Shown: positions 17,146 to 25,282 of the stretch, piece after piece
Layout of the letters: the number at the start of each line of letters is the position of its first letter
Numbering within the stretch: position 1 is the stretch's first letter
Assembly (NCBI RefSeq): GCF_001636425.1
Contig: NZ_KV440953.1
Span: forward strand, 3,654,001 to 3,718,000
Direction: 5' to 3'
Length of the DNA stretch: 64,000 nt
Source: Heyndrickxia acidicola
Lineage (GTDB): Bacteria > Bacillota > Bacilli > Bacillales > Bacillaceae_C
The notes under the pieces: model-generated
Told to the model about the DNA's origin: nothing
The model's database searches: none
Seen by the model: only the letters and a program-made list of their open reading frames with translations
Position numbers and translations under genes: made by a program

Positions 17146-18288
17146 ATGAAACAAGCAGTACATTTTGGAGCAGGAAACATCGGCAGAGGGTTTATCGGAG
17201 CATTATTTTCACAATCCGGCTATCATGTAACGTTTGTGGATATTGCAGATCAAATTATTTCTAAATTAAATGAAGAAAAACAGTACCAAGTAAACTTGGC
17301 AACGGATGCCCATGAATCTATGACGATTGACAATGTGTCAGGCCTGAATAACCTGACACAGGAAAATGAAGTAATGGAAGCCATTAAAAATGCCACTTAT
17401 CTGACGACAGCGATCGGACCGAATATCCTTCCTCGTATCGCTCCGTTAATGGCTAAAGGAATTGCTGAGAGAATAAAATCCAACAGCGAAAAGCTTTACG
17501 TCATTGCATGTGAAAATCAAATTTCTGCAACCGAGCTTTTAAAAGGCTATATTTTAGAAAGCCTTGATGAGGACACAAAAGCGAAGCTGGAAGGGCAGGT
17601 TTACTTCTTTAATTCCGCAGTTGACCGTATCGTGCCAATCCAGAATAACCAAGGCTCCTTAGACGTACTGGTTGAGCCATATTATGAGTGGGTTGTGGAA
17701 ACAACAGAAACCATTCCTCCAGTAGAAGGCATGAAAATTGTTCCGGATTTGGCCCCTTTCATTGAAAGAAAGCTTTTTACCGTTAACACAGGACATGCTG
17801 TTATTGCTTATCTAGGATACTTAGAAGGAAAAGAGACAATCGATCAAACGCTCCAGGACGAAGAAATTGTGAAGCAGGTACAAGCAACACTTGGTGAAAC
17901 AGGTGCCTACCTCATTAAGGAATACGGCTTAAATGCTGAGGAGCATCAGCAGTATATCAACAAAATTATTAATCGTTTCAAAAATGCTTACCTGAATGAC
18001 GGTGTAACTCGTGTTGGACGTTCGCCGCTCCGCAAGCTTGGACCAAATGACCGCCTTGTACGCCCGGCTGTCCAAGCGCAAAAAGCAGGACTTTCCTATA
18101 CAAACCTTGCAAAGGCGATGGCTTCTGCCTTGATGTTTGATTTCAATGGCGATGAGGAAGCTGTTAAGCTCCAATCCCTAATCAAAGAAAAAGGGATTCG
18201 TGCAGCATTGAGTGAAGTAAGCGGGCTGGACGAAAATAGTGACATTACAAACGAAATTGTCCGCCATTACGATCAATTAAAGAAATAA
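17146..18288 (+). CDS. mtlD: mannitol-1-phosphate 5-dehydrogenase
   Basis: A 380-residue NAD-dependent polyol dehydrogenase converting mannitol 1-phosphate to fructose 6-phosphate, the second step after uptake by MtlA. The N-terminal Rossmann motif FGAGNIGRGFIG starts at residue 6. The catalytic part carries VNTGHAVIAYLGY and the conserved NRFKNAYLNDGVTRVGRSP stretch. Length matches the family. ATG 17146 was chosen because AAAGGA lies 9 bases upstream and MKQAVHFGAGN is the canonical start, while an in-frame ATG at 17137 overlaps the mtlR stop. A strong terminator ends the operon. Confidence 0.96.
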   Translation: MKQAVHFGAGNIGRGFIGALFSQSGYHVTFVDIADQIISKLNEEKQYQVNLATDAHESMTIDNVSGLNNLTQENEVMEAIKNATYLTTAIGPNILPRIAPLMAKGIAERIKSNSEKLYVIACENQISATELLKGYILESLDEDTKAKLEGQVYFFNSAVDRIVPIQNNQGSLDVLVEPYYEWVVETTETIPPVEGMKIVPDLAPFIERKLFTVNTGHAVIAYLGYLEGKETIDQTLQDEEIVKQVQATLGETGAYLIKEYGLNAEEHQQYINKIINRFKNAYLNDGVTRVGRSPLRKLGPNDRLVRPAVQAQKAGLSYTNLAKAMASALMFDFNGDEEAVKLQSLIKEKGIRAALSEVSGLDENSDITNEIVRHYDQLKK

Positions 18289-18299
18289 GTTGAAATGTT

Positions 18300-18334
18300 T
18301 CCCCCTGAATTTGTATTCGGGGGGATTTTTTTTT
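18300..18334 (+). terminator. strong terminator of the mtl operon
   Basis: TCCCCCTGAAT pairs with ATTCGGGGGGA over a 4-base loop, followed by a T-run of nine. Confidence 0.92.
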
Positions 18335-18336
18335 GG

Positions 18337-18560
18337 AACTTTTAACGGATTTCTAAGTCATCTGCCTGCGATACGTCGAAATCAGCTCGTGAACTGCCTT
18401 TATTTCCGTTAAGACTCTGAAATCCGTACGCCGATGAGCAAGGAGGTTGCGTTTTTCTTAGGCGGAGGAGGGTGGTAGCTGGAGAATGATGCGATTTTGG
18501 GATGGAATGTTGCAAAAGCCTCATCCAGGCGTTTTAAGATAAATGCCCGAGAGTCAGCAG
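18337..18560. repeat. decayed dispersed repeat (GATAAGTC/CGCCGATGA type)
   Basis: CTGCGATACGTCGAAATCAG, TTTCCGTTAAGACTCTGAA and CCGTACGCCGATGAGCAAGG match the repeats at 57378-57669. A right-hand part is unrelated or too degraded to assign. There is no gene in this stretch. Confidence 0.55.
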
Positions 18561-18597
18561 CGAACCTTCACTCGCAAAAAACACCGATCGGCAAGAA

Positions 18598-19017
18598 TCA
18601 GTGTTCTTCAGGATAATCACAGTACTCAATGATGGTTCCTTCGGTATCTGCAGGGTTTAAATAGATTAATCGCCTTCCGTGCTTATTGATTCGGAGGCTT
18701 CCCTCCAGTGTCCGAATTCCTTGTTTATCCAGCTCTATTAATGCTTCATCAAGGTTATCGACCCGGTATGCCAAATGATGGACACCCTTTCCTTTTTGCC
18801 TGATAAACCGTGCGATCGGGGAAGTCGTATTGTTAGTAGGGGCCAGCAGCTCAATGCGGCTGCCGTTGACCTCCATAATCGCCACATCACTTTCCACGCC
18901 AGGAACCTCGCTTCGGTACCTGTCAATAAGAGTTCCGTTTAAGACATGTTCGTAAAAATGAATGCTATCCTCTAGATGACGTACTGCAATTCCAATATGG
19001 TCCAATGTTTTTTCCAA
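18598..19017 (-). CDS. mce: methylmalonyl-CoA epimerase
   Basis: A 139-residue VOC (glyoxalase-fold) enzyme that interconverts the 2R and 2S forms of methylmalonyl-CoA, linking propionyl-CoA and the TCA cycle. Two beta-alpha-beta-beta-beta units are visible. The metal ligands recalled for the family are present: His7 in DHIGIAV, Glu in SRIELLAP, His in GVHHLAY and Glu in GTIIEYC. It starts at TTG 19017, with AGGAGA 7 bases upstream. Its usual partners (methylmalonyl-CoA mutase and carboxyltransferase) are not in the window, so it stands apart from any pathway operon. Confidence 0.9.
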   Translation of the reverse strand: MEKTLDHIGIAVRHLEDSIHFYEHVLNGTLIDRYRSEVPGVESDVAIMEVNGSRIELLAPTNNTTSPIARFIRQKGKGVHHLAYRVDNLDEALIELDKQGIRTLEGSLRINKHGRRLIYLNPADTEGTIIEYCDYPEEH

Positions 19018-19158
19018 TACAATCTCTCCTAGCTGCGTGTTTCATTTATTGTATCACAGGCGGCTGTTTATTCTGCGCAAAAGTGCAAGAGCGGGATAAG
19101 GCTTATCATTCACTGCTTACGGCCTGCAGGCAACAAATCGTGTTTCTGGAAGAAATCT

Positions 19159-19788
19159 TTATGATGTGAGAATCCAGAACATCACGGCCATGACAGCAAT
19201 ATTGGCTTGACTGCTCCGGGTTTTGCGGCTGATAAAGCCTGTTAAAAGCCCGATCACAAAGGCGCAGAGCATGACAGGAAGGGAATGGCTTTTAACAAAG
19301 AATCCGAGAGCGAATAGCAGACTTTGACCTGGGATAGCGAAGAATACTGGCCATCCCCATTTTCGAAAAAACACTTGAAGGATATTTCGAAAATACACTT
19401 CATACAGCACGGCATTTATGAGGGTGCCGGCTATCATGCCAATTGAGACAGGGTGCATCAAAGGGTTCACCTTTTTACAGAGAACGGTCAACACAAAGGA
19501 AGCAGCAAATAAAGGCGACAGTTTTAAAAAATAGATCCATGCTGCTTTTTGCATTTTCCTCGTGGCGGATGCCTCAGGCAGGTGAGAAGGATTGATGGTT
19601 AAAATGGTTATCCAGGCACAAACGGAATAAATGGAAAGAATCCATTGATCCTTGGCAGTTACAAGGGAGCCAAACGTATAGATTGCAGCTAGACCCGTAA
19701 TATCTAGGGACAGCCGTGCCAGATTTAATTTTTTTCTTGCCTGTGGCGAAAATCTAAAGAAGGGTGTAAATGCATTAGCAGTTTTCAA
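19159..19788 (-). CDS. CPBP-like membrane protein with incomplete active site
   Basis: About 209 residues with six to seven hydrophobic helices. The C-terminal half follows the CPBP (CAAX protease and bacteriocin-processing, Abi) pattern: LYEVYFRNILQ in place of EExxxR, SLLFALGFFVKSH in place of FxxxH, and VIGLLTGFISRKT as the third motif. The first Glu of the EE pair is Tyr, so proteolytic activity is doubtful. I chose TTG 19788 because GGGGAGG lies 8 bases upstream; a longer TTG start at 19821 lacks a ribosome binding site. It overlaps the nitroreductase stop by 14 bases, implying translational coupling. Confidence 0.65.
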   Translation of the reverse strand: MKTANAFTPFFRFSPQARKKLNLARLSLDITGLAAIYTFGSLVTAKDQWILSIYSVCAWITILTINPSHLPEASATRKMQKAAWIYFLKLSPLFAASFVLTVLCKKVNPLMHPVSIGMIAGTLINAVLYEVYFRNILQVFFRKWGWPVFFAIPGQSLLFALGFFVKSHSLPVMLCAFVIGLLTGFISRKTRSSQANIAVMAVMFWILTS

Positions 19789-20365
19789 AGCTTTCGCCTC
19801 CCCAGGTATGCCAAAAGGCAATATGCTCAGGCTTATATCGTTTGTCCTGCTGGGTCAAACGGCGTTTGGCCGCCTCCATTCCTGTGCTGAAAACAGAGGA
19901 AGAGGGGTAGCCAAAGGCTGTAATTACGACAATCCGATAAGATTCCGGAACTTGCAGCAGATTCTTAACTTCCTTTTCGTCCCAGCCAATCATTTGCCTG
20001 CAGCTTATTCCCATGATTTGAGCCTGGTAAACGAGGCTCATCATAGCTAACCCGCAGTCATATAAATAATAATCCTTCCCTGAAACACGGTCATCATCGT
20101 CCGGATTGGCCGCCTGCACAACGAATCCTGCAGCTTTTTCTGCCCACTTATTGGTACGGTGGAAGGCGCTGCATAATTGTTTCATTCTGTTTTTCTCTTT
20201 TAATAATATATATCTTGCCGGCTGGTGATTCCATGAAGAGGGTGCCTGCCTTGCTGCTTCGAGCAGCAGCCGCCATGCTTCATCACTTACGGTTTGAAGG
20301 GTCCAATTCACAACACTTTTTCTTTCGGTTATCTCCATTGCCAGGCTAGTAATTTCATTGTCCAT
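19775..20365 (-). CDS. nitroreductase-family flavoprotein
   Basis: 196 residues of the FMN-dependent nitroreductase fold, which reduces nitro- or quinone-type compounds with NAD(P)H. Family features are the early ERKSVVNW (usual RRS/T phosphate contact), AARQAPSSWNHQPARYILL, the central LYDCGLAMMSLVYQAQIMGI helix, and ITAFGYP near the end. The substrate is unknown. ATG 20365 is chosen because AAGGAAG lies 8 bases upstream; earlier ATG/TTG codons add residues without homology. It is the first gene of a two-gene unit with the CPBP-like protein and is divergent from the histidine kinase. Confidence 0.8.
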   Translation of the reverse strand: MDNEITSLAMEITERKSVVNWTLQTVSDEAWRLLLEAARQAPSSWNHQPARYILLKEKNRMKQLCSAFHRTNKWAEKAAGFVVQAANPDDDDRVSGKDYYLYDCGLAMMSLVYQAQIMGISCRQMIGWDEKEVKNLLQVPESYRIVVITAFGYPSSSVFSTGMEAAKRRLTQQDKRYKPEHIAFWHTWGGESFENC

Positions 20366-20466
20366 GTTCATTTCTTCCTTTCCAATATTTTTCATTTCTT
20401 TTATTATGGAAGTAGTATACATAGGAATGGAGTCACAAACATATCCACTTAAGTCATAAGAAAGTC

Positions 20467-21609
20467 ATGAAAAAAATGAGGGATGAGATGAATCGGTTAT
20501 TTGTGCTGCTTCGGCTGGTGAATTACGCATTGCCAGTTGGATATGTTATCTATTTTCGGGGAGGGCTGACACTCTGGCAACTTTTGCTTTCTGCAATGGT
20601 ATGTATGTTTGGTGTTTGGGATATATGGAAAAAGCCCGATGAGAAGGCCGGCAGAATGCGGCTGGGGGTGTGGCTGGAATTAGCAGGTGTGGGTCTATGG
20701 ATCATAGTCATTCCAAACAGCATCCTGTTTTGTGCATTGATTTCTCCGATTACGCGTTCAGCCATTCATTTATCCTATGCAGACAGGCTGGGCGTATACT
20801 TTTTCTCATTAGCGGGAGCCCTTTTCTACTTCTGGATTTATCCAATAGATCTTCCGTGGATTGCGATGATTGTGATAACAGGTATCCTTCTTTACAGCTC
20901 TGTAATCGGTGAACTGATAAGGGAACGTGAGCTGGCAAGAAGGCTGGTTGCCTTGTCCGTTTTCGATCAGGAGCAGGCAGCAAGTGATCGTGAAAGAGTA
21001 AGAATCAGCCGCCAGCTTCATGATACGACAGGGCAATACTGGACGGCTGTCATCCGGGCGATTGATGTTGCTCTGGCACTTCCACAACCAGAGAATCATG
21101 TATATTTGAAAAAAGCCAGAGAAGCAGCCGGCTTGGGATTGCAGGAAATGAGAAGGCTGGTACGAAGCTGGGATGAGGGGGAGAGAACAGCAGAGCAATG
21201 GTTAAGGTATGGAATAGAGTCCCTTAAGCAAATGGAAGAGCTGACAAATGTCGAGATACAGCTTCAGCTTTCTCCCATTGACTGGAACGCTTTTAACCAG
21301 CCTGATGAAACAGGTGAAGCAGTCGCCAGAACAATGATGGAAGCCGTAACGAATGGAATTCGGCATGGAAAAGCTACTAAAATGGCAATTTGGTTCCAAG
21401 AAAAAGAGGATGGGATTTCTCTCTATATAAGGGATAATGGAGCTAGTTTTTTAAGTGAAACGAAGGGAATCGGACTAAAATCCCTTCAGGAGCTGGCGAT
21501 GGGCTTAGGAGGGAAGCTTCTGATAGAGGGGGTGCCCTCTCGTGGAACAACCGTTCATTTAATCGTGCCTTTTAAGGGATATGATGCTGTTAAGGAGGAG
21601 AAACTTTGA
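20467..21609 (+). CDS. NarL-type sensor histidine kinase
   Basis: 380 residues: four to five membrane helices in residues 10-155, a coiled linker, a HisKA_3 dimerisation domain with the phospho-acceptor His in SRQLHDTTGQYW, and an HATPase domain with N-box MMEAVTNGIRHG, G1 box RDNGAS, GIGLKSLQE and a GGxL/GTT end. It senses an unknown signal at the membrane and phosphorylates the response regulator encoded next, with which it overlaps by 4 bases (TTGA). The first ATG is used; ATGs at codons 4 and 8 are also possible, and none has a strong ribosome binding site. Confidence 0.9.
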   Translation: MKKMRDEMNRLFVLLRLVNYALPVGYVIYFRGGLTLWQLLLSAMVCMFGVWDIWKKPDEKAGRMRLGVWLELAGVGLWIIVIPNSILFCALISPITRSAIHLSYADRLGVYFFSLAGALFYFWIYPIDLPWIAMIVITGILLYSSVIGELIRERELARRLVALSVFDQEQAASDRERVRISRQLHDTTGQYWTAVIRAIDVALALPQPENHVYLKKAREAAGLGLQEMRRLVRSWDEGERTAEQWLRYGIESLKQMEELTNVEIQLQLSPIDWNAFNQPDETGEAVARTMMEAVTNGIRHGKATKMAIWFQEKEDGISLYIRDNGASFLSETKGIGLKSLQELAMGLGGKLLIEGVPSRGTTVHLIVPFKGYDAVKEEKL

Positions 21610-22274
21610 TTCGTATTGGCATTGCAGAGGACCAGGCGCTGGTTCGGGAAAGTCTTTCTATTGTTCTGGGACTTGAAAAGGATATGGAGGTTGCATGGCA
21701 AGCCGCAACAGGCAATGAAGCAGTAAGGGCTGTAATGGAAAAGGCCGTGGATGTTGTGCTGATGGACCTTCGTATGCCGGAGATGGATGGTGTTGCAGCG
21801 ACCATGCATATCGGTTCATTATCCAATGAGTGTACGATTATTGTTTTAACGACCTTTGACCATGATGAATGGATACTGGATGCCATCCATGCTGGGGCAG
21901 AATGCTGCTTTCTGAAGGATATTCCTCCCGGTCTATTAATTAAAGCTATTCGGCTCATTCTTTCGGACAGATTTGATCTGCAAGAATGGAGTCCTGAATG
22001 GCGCCTTTATGCACCAGAAATACAAGTAAGTGCAAGAATCCGCTCTTCTCAAATAGCAGGCAGGCAGGTGAGAACAGGCGAGGTTCACCTCACTCCACGG
22101 GAATGGGAGATCTTAAGAAGAATCAGTCAAAATCAAACGAATACAGAAATGGCTAAAGCGCTCTTCCTAACACAGGGGACAATTAAAAACTATGTATCCC
22201 AGCTTTATATGAAAATCGGTGTCAGCAATCGGGCTGAAGCCATTCGATATGCGCTCGGGAAAGGGATTCTCTAA
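21606..22274 (+). CDS. NarL/LuxR-type response regulator
   Basis: 222 residues: a receiver domain (1-120) with the acidic pocket IAEDQ, phospho-acceptor Asp54 in VLMDLRMPEMDG, LTTF and FLKD, then a LuxR helix-turn-helix (about 160-222) with LTPREWEILRRISQ and TQGTIKNYVSQLYMKIG. Start TTG overlaps the kinase stop, so the two are translationally coupled. The output genes are not evident from the neighbourhood; the closest downstream gene is a 29-residue membrane peptide. The linker at 125-155 is unusually long and basic. Confidence 0.9.
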   Translation: MIRIGIAEDQALVRESLSIVLGLEKDMEVAWQAATGNEAVRAVMEKAVDVVLMDLRMPEMDGVAATMHIGSLSNECTIIVLTTFDHDEWILDAIHAGAECCFLKDIPPGLLIKAIRLILSDRFDLQEWSPEWRLYAPEIQVSARIRSSQIAGRQVRTGEVHLTPREWEILRRISQNQTNTEMAKALFLTQGTIKNYVSQLYMKIGVSNRAEAIRYALGKGIL

Positions 22275-22299
22275 AAAAGTGAGCTACAGGGGCTAATAA

Positions 22300-22370
22300 A
22301 GGTTCATTGTTGGTACTGACCAATGGTGATAGCAGCGGAAGGCGGGCGCCTGAAGTGGAAATCATCGGCA
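22300..22370. repeat. heavily decayed Bacillus-type repeat
   Basis: CAATGGTGATAGCAGCGGAA, GGCGGGCGCCTGAAGTGGAA and AAATCATCGGC recall the ends of the common Bacillus repeat. This is a weak match. Confidence 0.35.
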
Positions 22371-22583
22371 AAATGACCGGAGACAATGAAATAAAGTCAT
22401 GCCATGAAAAAAGCAGCTAATGGCTATGAATCTGACCGTACAATAGCACCATTTTAAGAATTCATAAGAAAAGACGTTTATAAACTTGGGAGATTTGGGA
22501 ATAAAATAATTAGAAGCTACGTTTCATATCTTTTAAAACGGGCTAATGGAAAGAAAAAAACTAACGTCCTGGGAGTTTTAATT

Positions 22584-22673
22584 ATGAGAAGAAGCACAAA
22601 AATTGTATTAACCGTTTTGTTTATTGCAGCAGCAGCTATTCTTTTATCTGCATATCTCAAGCATCTTGGATAA
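22584..22673 (+). CDS. 29-residue single-helix membrane peptide
   Basis: MRRSTK followed by a hydrophobic run (IVLTVLFIAAAAILLSAYL) and KHLG. A GGGAG ribosome binding site lies 8 bases before the ATG. Positive residues first and then one helix suggest a small inner-membrane peptide with its N-terminus inside. It lies downstream of the two-component system and could be a target, but that is conjecture. Confidence 0.5.
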   Translation: MRRSTKIVLTVLFIAAAAILLSAYLKHLG

Positions 22674-22681
22674 CTCACCAG

Positions 22682-22727
22682 AGGCGGCTTTGCCGCCGTC
22701 CCAACCGGCATGAAAAATGCCGGCTTC
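22682..22727 (+). terminator. double hairpin, likely terminator
   Basis: GGCGGC TTT GCCGCC at about 22683-22697, followed by AACCGGCAT pairing with ATGCCGGCTT (22704-22727) and a T-rich end. Confidence 0.6.
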
Positions 22728-22746
22728 TTATTTGTGATGAGCTTTT

Positions 22747-22795
22747 GTGCAGTGCAGTACTAAAGGGGTCTGACCCCTTTAGTGTAGTAAAGTAA
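22747..22795. repeat. REP-like palindrome, copy 3
   Basis: Centre at 22771: ACTAAAGGGGTC / GACCCCTTTAGT perfect, outer arms decayed to GTGCAG / GTAGTAAAG. Confidence 0.8.
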
Positions 22796-22936
22796 AAGAG
22801 TGGGATACCGATATTTTTGAGTTTTTGGAAAAATCAGTAGATTATTTGATGAGAGCGGTGTATGATGAAGAATACAACTATAAAATGGAAAAATATACGT
22901 GAAAACGGTCTTGTTTATAGAGAAAGGGACAATCTT

Positions 22937-23404
22937 ATGCGAGTGTATGAAACGAAAGACTATGAACTTGTAGCAAAATTAAATAAACCAGTTCAGGAGC
23001 TGCATGCGAAGCTTTTTCCGGATCTTTTTTTTGGCTATGACGAAGCAAAAACGAAGGAGTTCTTTAAAGCGATCATCAATAAAACAGACTATTTTTTTCT
23101 TGTAATAGAAGACCAGGAGCGGCCTATGGGCTATGCATGGATAGAAGTAAAGGATCGTCAGGAAAACGCTTCTAAAAAAGGCAGCCGTTCCATTTATGTC
23201 CACCAAATTAGCGTGGAGGGAGCAATGCGTCATATGGGGTATGGCAGCAGGCTTATGGACGAAGTTGAAGAATTAGCGAAAAAATATAAGGCCGATAGAG
23301 TAGAGCTGGACTATTGGGTAGGGAATGAAGGAGCAGAAGCTTTTTATAAAAAACGCCAATTTGAGCCTTTTCGCAGACATGTTTATAAAACGATAAGTAC
23401 TTAA
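22937..23404 (+). CDS. GNAT acetyltransferase
   Basis: 155 residues. The GNAT core is clear: VYETKDYELVAKLNKP at the start, GYAWIEVKDRQEN, the family beta4 strand YVHQISVEGAMRHMGYGSRLMDE as a degenerate acetyl-CoA loop (R-H-M-G-Y-G), and GAEAFYKKRQFEPF near the end. The acceptor is unknown. ATG 22937 is preferred over 22862 because the domain begins there and AAAGGGA lies 8 bases upstream. It is followed by a terminator. Confidence 0.8.
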   Translation: MRVYETKDYELVAKLNKPVQELHAKLFPDLFFGYDEAKTKEFFKAIINKTDYFFLVIEDQERPMGYAWIEVKDRQENASKKGSRSIYVHQISVEGAMRHMGYGSRLMDEVEELAKKYKADRVELDYWVGNEGAEAFYKKRQFEPFRRHVYKTIST

Positions 23405-23423
23405 AAACATATTCGTCTATAAC

Positions 23424-23453
23424 AAATCTCCGCGAAGCATTGCGCGGAGATTT
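23424..23453 (+). terminator. Rho-independent terminator
   Basis: AAATCTCCGCG pairs with CGCGGAGATTT over an 8-base loop, with T residues after. Confidence 0.85.
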
Positions 23454-23809
23454 TCTATAATGGTAAGGTGTACTGCATCATTTACTAGGCACGCTTGTAA
23501 GTCTCGTATTGAAAATAATAAAATGCTAAACATGTGGAAATTTTTCTTGTTTATCTCCAGTTGGAAGGTTACAAGCCAAACCTTCCTAATCAATGGTTCG
23601 GGGGTATAAGACAAGCTGTCTAGATGGTTAAAAGGTAACTTTAAAGCTGAGTTTTGTCTTATGCTTGTCGCCTAAGCTGACTTGCGATTTTCATGTTTTC
23701 TTTATAAGTTTTGGTGAAAAATTCGGAATATATGGATATGTTATCTTGCAAATATTATACTAGAATAAAAACAACAAAAAGATGTACAGATAGAGATGGA
23801 GGAGGAACA
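23454..23809. other. intergenic, upstream of PadR gene
   Basis: Nothing gene-like was seen. The last 100 bases are AT-rich and presumably carry the PadR promoter (a TATACT-like element near 23756). Confidence 0.4.
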
Positions 23810-24385
23810 ATGTCGAGGGAAAATAAAAGCTTCTATGCTTTGTTGGGGGTTCTTCTTTTAGGGCCGGCGACAGGATATGAAATAAAACAAACCATTGAAA
23901 AGTGGCTCAGCCATTTTTGGTGTGAAAGCTACGGCCAAATATATCCGAATTTAAAGAGACTGGTAGAGGAAAATCTTGCAACAGTTAAAACGGAGGTGCA
24001 GGTTGGGAAGCCCAATAAGAATATATACTCCATCACTGACAGAGGCCGCCAGGTATTAACCGAATGGCTGATGAAACCCATCGTAAGCCATCCTCCAGTC
24101 AAAAATGAATTTCTGCTCAAGCTTTTTTTCAGCCAGAGTATTCCTTTAGAAGAAAGTATTGAACAGGTGAAACAGCATAAGCAGAAAATGCTTGAAATTT
24201 CAATGTTCTTTGAGCATTTAAAGATAGATGCAGCTGCCCAATGTCAGGAAGAAACGGAAACACTCTATCGTTCTTTAACGTTAGATTATAGCTATAGAGC
24301 GGTTAAAGGTATTATTGAATGGTGTGATGATTGTATTCACCGGTTGGAAAAAAGTAAATCACCAGTAAAAGAAGAGGTTCGGTAA
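23810..24385 (+). CDS. PadR-family transcriptional regulator
   Basis: 191 residues. The N-terminal winged helix has the PadR pattern (YALLGVLLLGPATGYEIKQ, then GQIYPNLKRLVEENL and KNIYSITDRGRQVLTEWL). The C-terminal half (about 100-180) is the PadR_C helical dimerisation region. PadR proteins usually repress an adjacent transporter or detoxification gene and are released by phenolics or drugs. No such partner adjoins it here. ATG 23810 follows GGAGGAGG by 6 bases. Confidence 0.85.
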   Translation: MSRENKSFYALLGVLLLGPATGYEIKQTIEKWLSHFWCESYGQIYPNLKRLVEENLATVKTEVQVGKPNKNIYSITDRGRQVLTEWLMKPIVSHPPVKNEFLLKLFFSQSIPLEESIEQVKQHKQKMLEISMFFEHLKIDAAAQCQEETETLYRSLTLDYSYRAVKGIIEWCDDCIHRLEKSKSPVKEEVR

Positions 24386-24499
24386 GAGAACAAAAGAATG
24401 AATACATAAGCTGCATAAAGGCTAAAATCGGCTTTTAATACAGGAATTGAAGCCTGCTTGCAAACCTTTTTTGTTTAGTCTGTTAAAGTTCCAGATTGA

Positions 24500-24665
24500 T
24501 ATTGACCCAATGGTGATTGAAGCAGAGAACGAGCACTCGGTGAGGTAAGGAGAATCAGAGCATTACCAATATCTATGTTAAGGTGAATATGAATTTGAAG
24601 CCAATGGTGAGTGAAACTTTAGGACAAGAGACTCCTACAGCCTAAGCCGACAGGGAGAATGCTGC
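24500..24665. repeat. decayed Bacillus-type repeats, two fragments
   Basis: ATGGTGATTGAAGCAGAGAA with GAGCACTCGGTGAGG, then GGTGAGTGAAACTTTAGGAC with GAGACTCCTACAG, both resembling the left half of the common Bacillus repeat. There is no gene in 24386-24700. Confidence 0.45.
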
Positions 24666-24700
24666 ACTAGATATAAAACTTATTTTTGGCATTTTTCATC

Positions 24701-24864
24701 AAGGCTGTTTTCGCATAGATTGTTGCTTTACGTACAAGGCATCATTCCGTATGTTGTCTGTCTTCGTGGCATCTTTTCGTAAGAAATTCACAGATTTACT
24801 ACAGAGCCTGTGAATTTCATTATTTTTTGTGTTAAATAGCAACAAAGTTTTCGAAAAGAGCCTT
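24701..24864 (-). mobile_element. 164-bp MITE-like element, intact ends
   Basis: Read on the minus strand it begins AAGGCTCTTTTCGAAAAC and ends GCGAAAACAGCCTT, which are terminal inverted repeats. CATC lies directly outside both ends (24697-24700 and 24865-24868). The conserved interior GTACGTAAAGCAACAATCTA matches the copy at 5897-6062, while the middle differs and contains its own hairpin (GAAATTCACAG / CTGTGAATTTC). Confidence 0.78.
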
Positions 24865-24993
24865 CATCAAAAAGGAATTTTACAGACTAGAAGGGATATA
24901 GTACCAGTGGAAAGAAGTAGTAAGAGAGACCTTTCGAGGATGGACGTATACAACAAACTTGAGAAAAGAATTGAGAAGCAAGGAGGAGAAAGC

Positions 24994-25257
24994 ATGGAGA
25001 ATCAGGAGCTATGGGATGATATCGTAAGCCAGATGAAGAATAAATTAGGGCCGAATGCGTACAACACATGGTTTAAGCACTCCAATCTAATTACAGTAGA
25101 AGAAAAAAAATTAGTGGTGCAGGCATCCAATGAATTTGCTGCTGACTGGATCCGCAAGCATTATCTCCATGAAATAGAAAAAGCTGCCGAGAAGGTATTT
25201 AAAAGAAGCATGTCTATTACCATCACGAATAAAAATGCAAAAGCCTATCAGCAATAA
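24994..25257 (+). CDS. stand-alone DnaA domain I protein
   Basis: 87 residues that align end to end with the N-terminal domain of Bacillus DnaA: ELW near the start, KNKLGPNAYNTWFK, the strand KLVVQASNEFAADWIRKHYL, and a final beta strand SITITN. Domains II-IV (linker, AAA+ ATPase and DNA binding) are absent. In DnaA, domain I self-associates and binds DnaD and the sporulation inhibitor SirA; the residues equivalent to Asn47, Phe49 and Ala50 are kept (Asn46, Phe48, Ala49). ATG 24994 follows AAGGAGGAG by 5 bases. It could modulate replication initiation by competing for partners; that is inference. It lies 130 bases after a MITE and is followed by a DinB-like gene. Confidence 0.85.
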   Translation: MENQELWDDIVSQMKNKLGPNAYNTWFKHSNLITVEEKKLVVQASNEFAADWIRKHYLHEIEKAAEKVFKRSMSITITNKNAKAYQQ

Positions 25258-25282
25258 ATCTACAGAAAGTGTGGAAGAGAAA

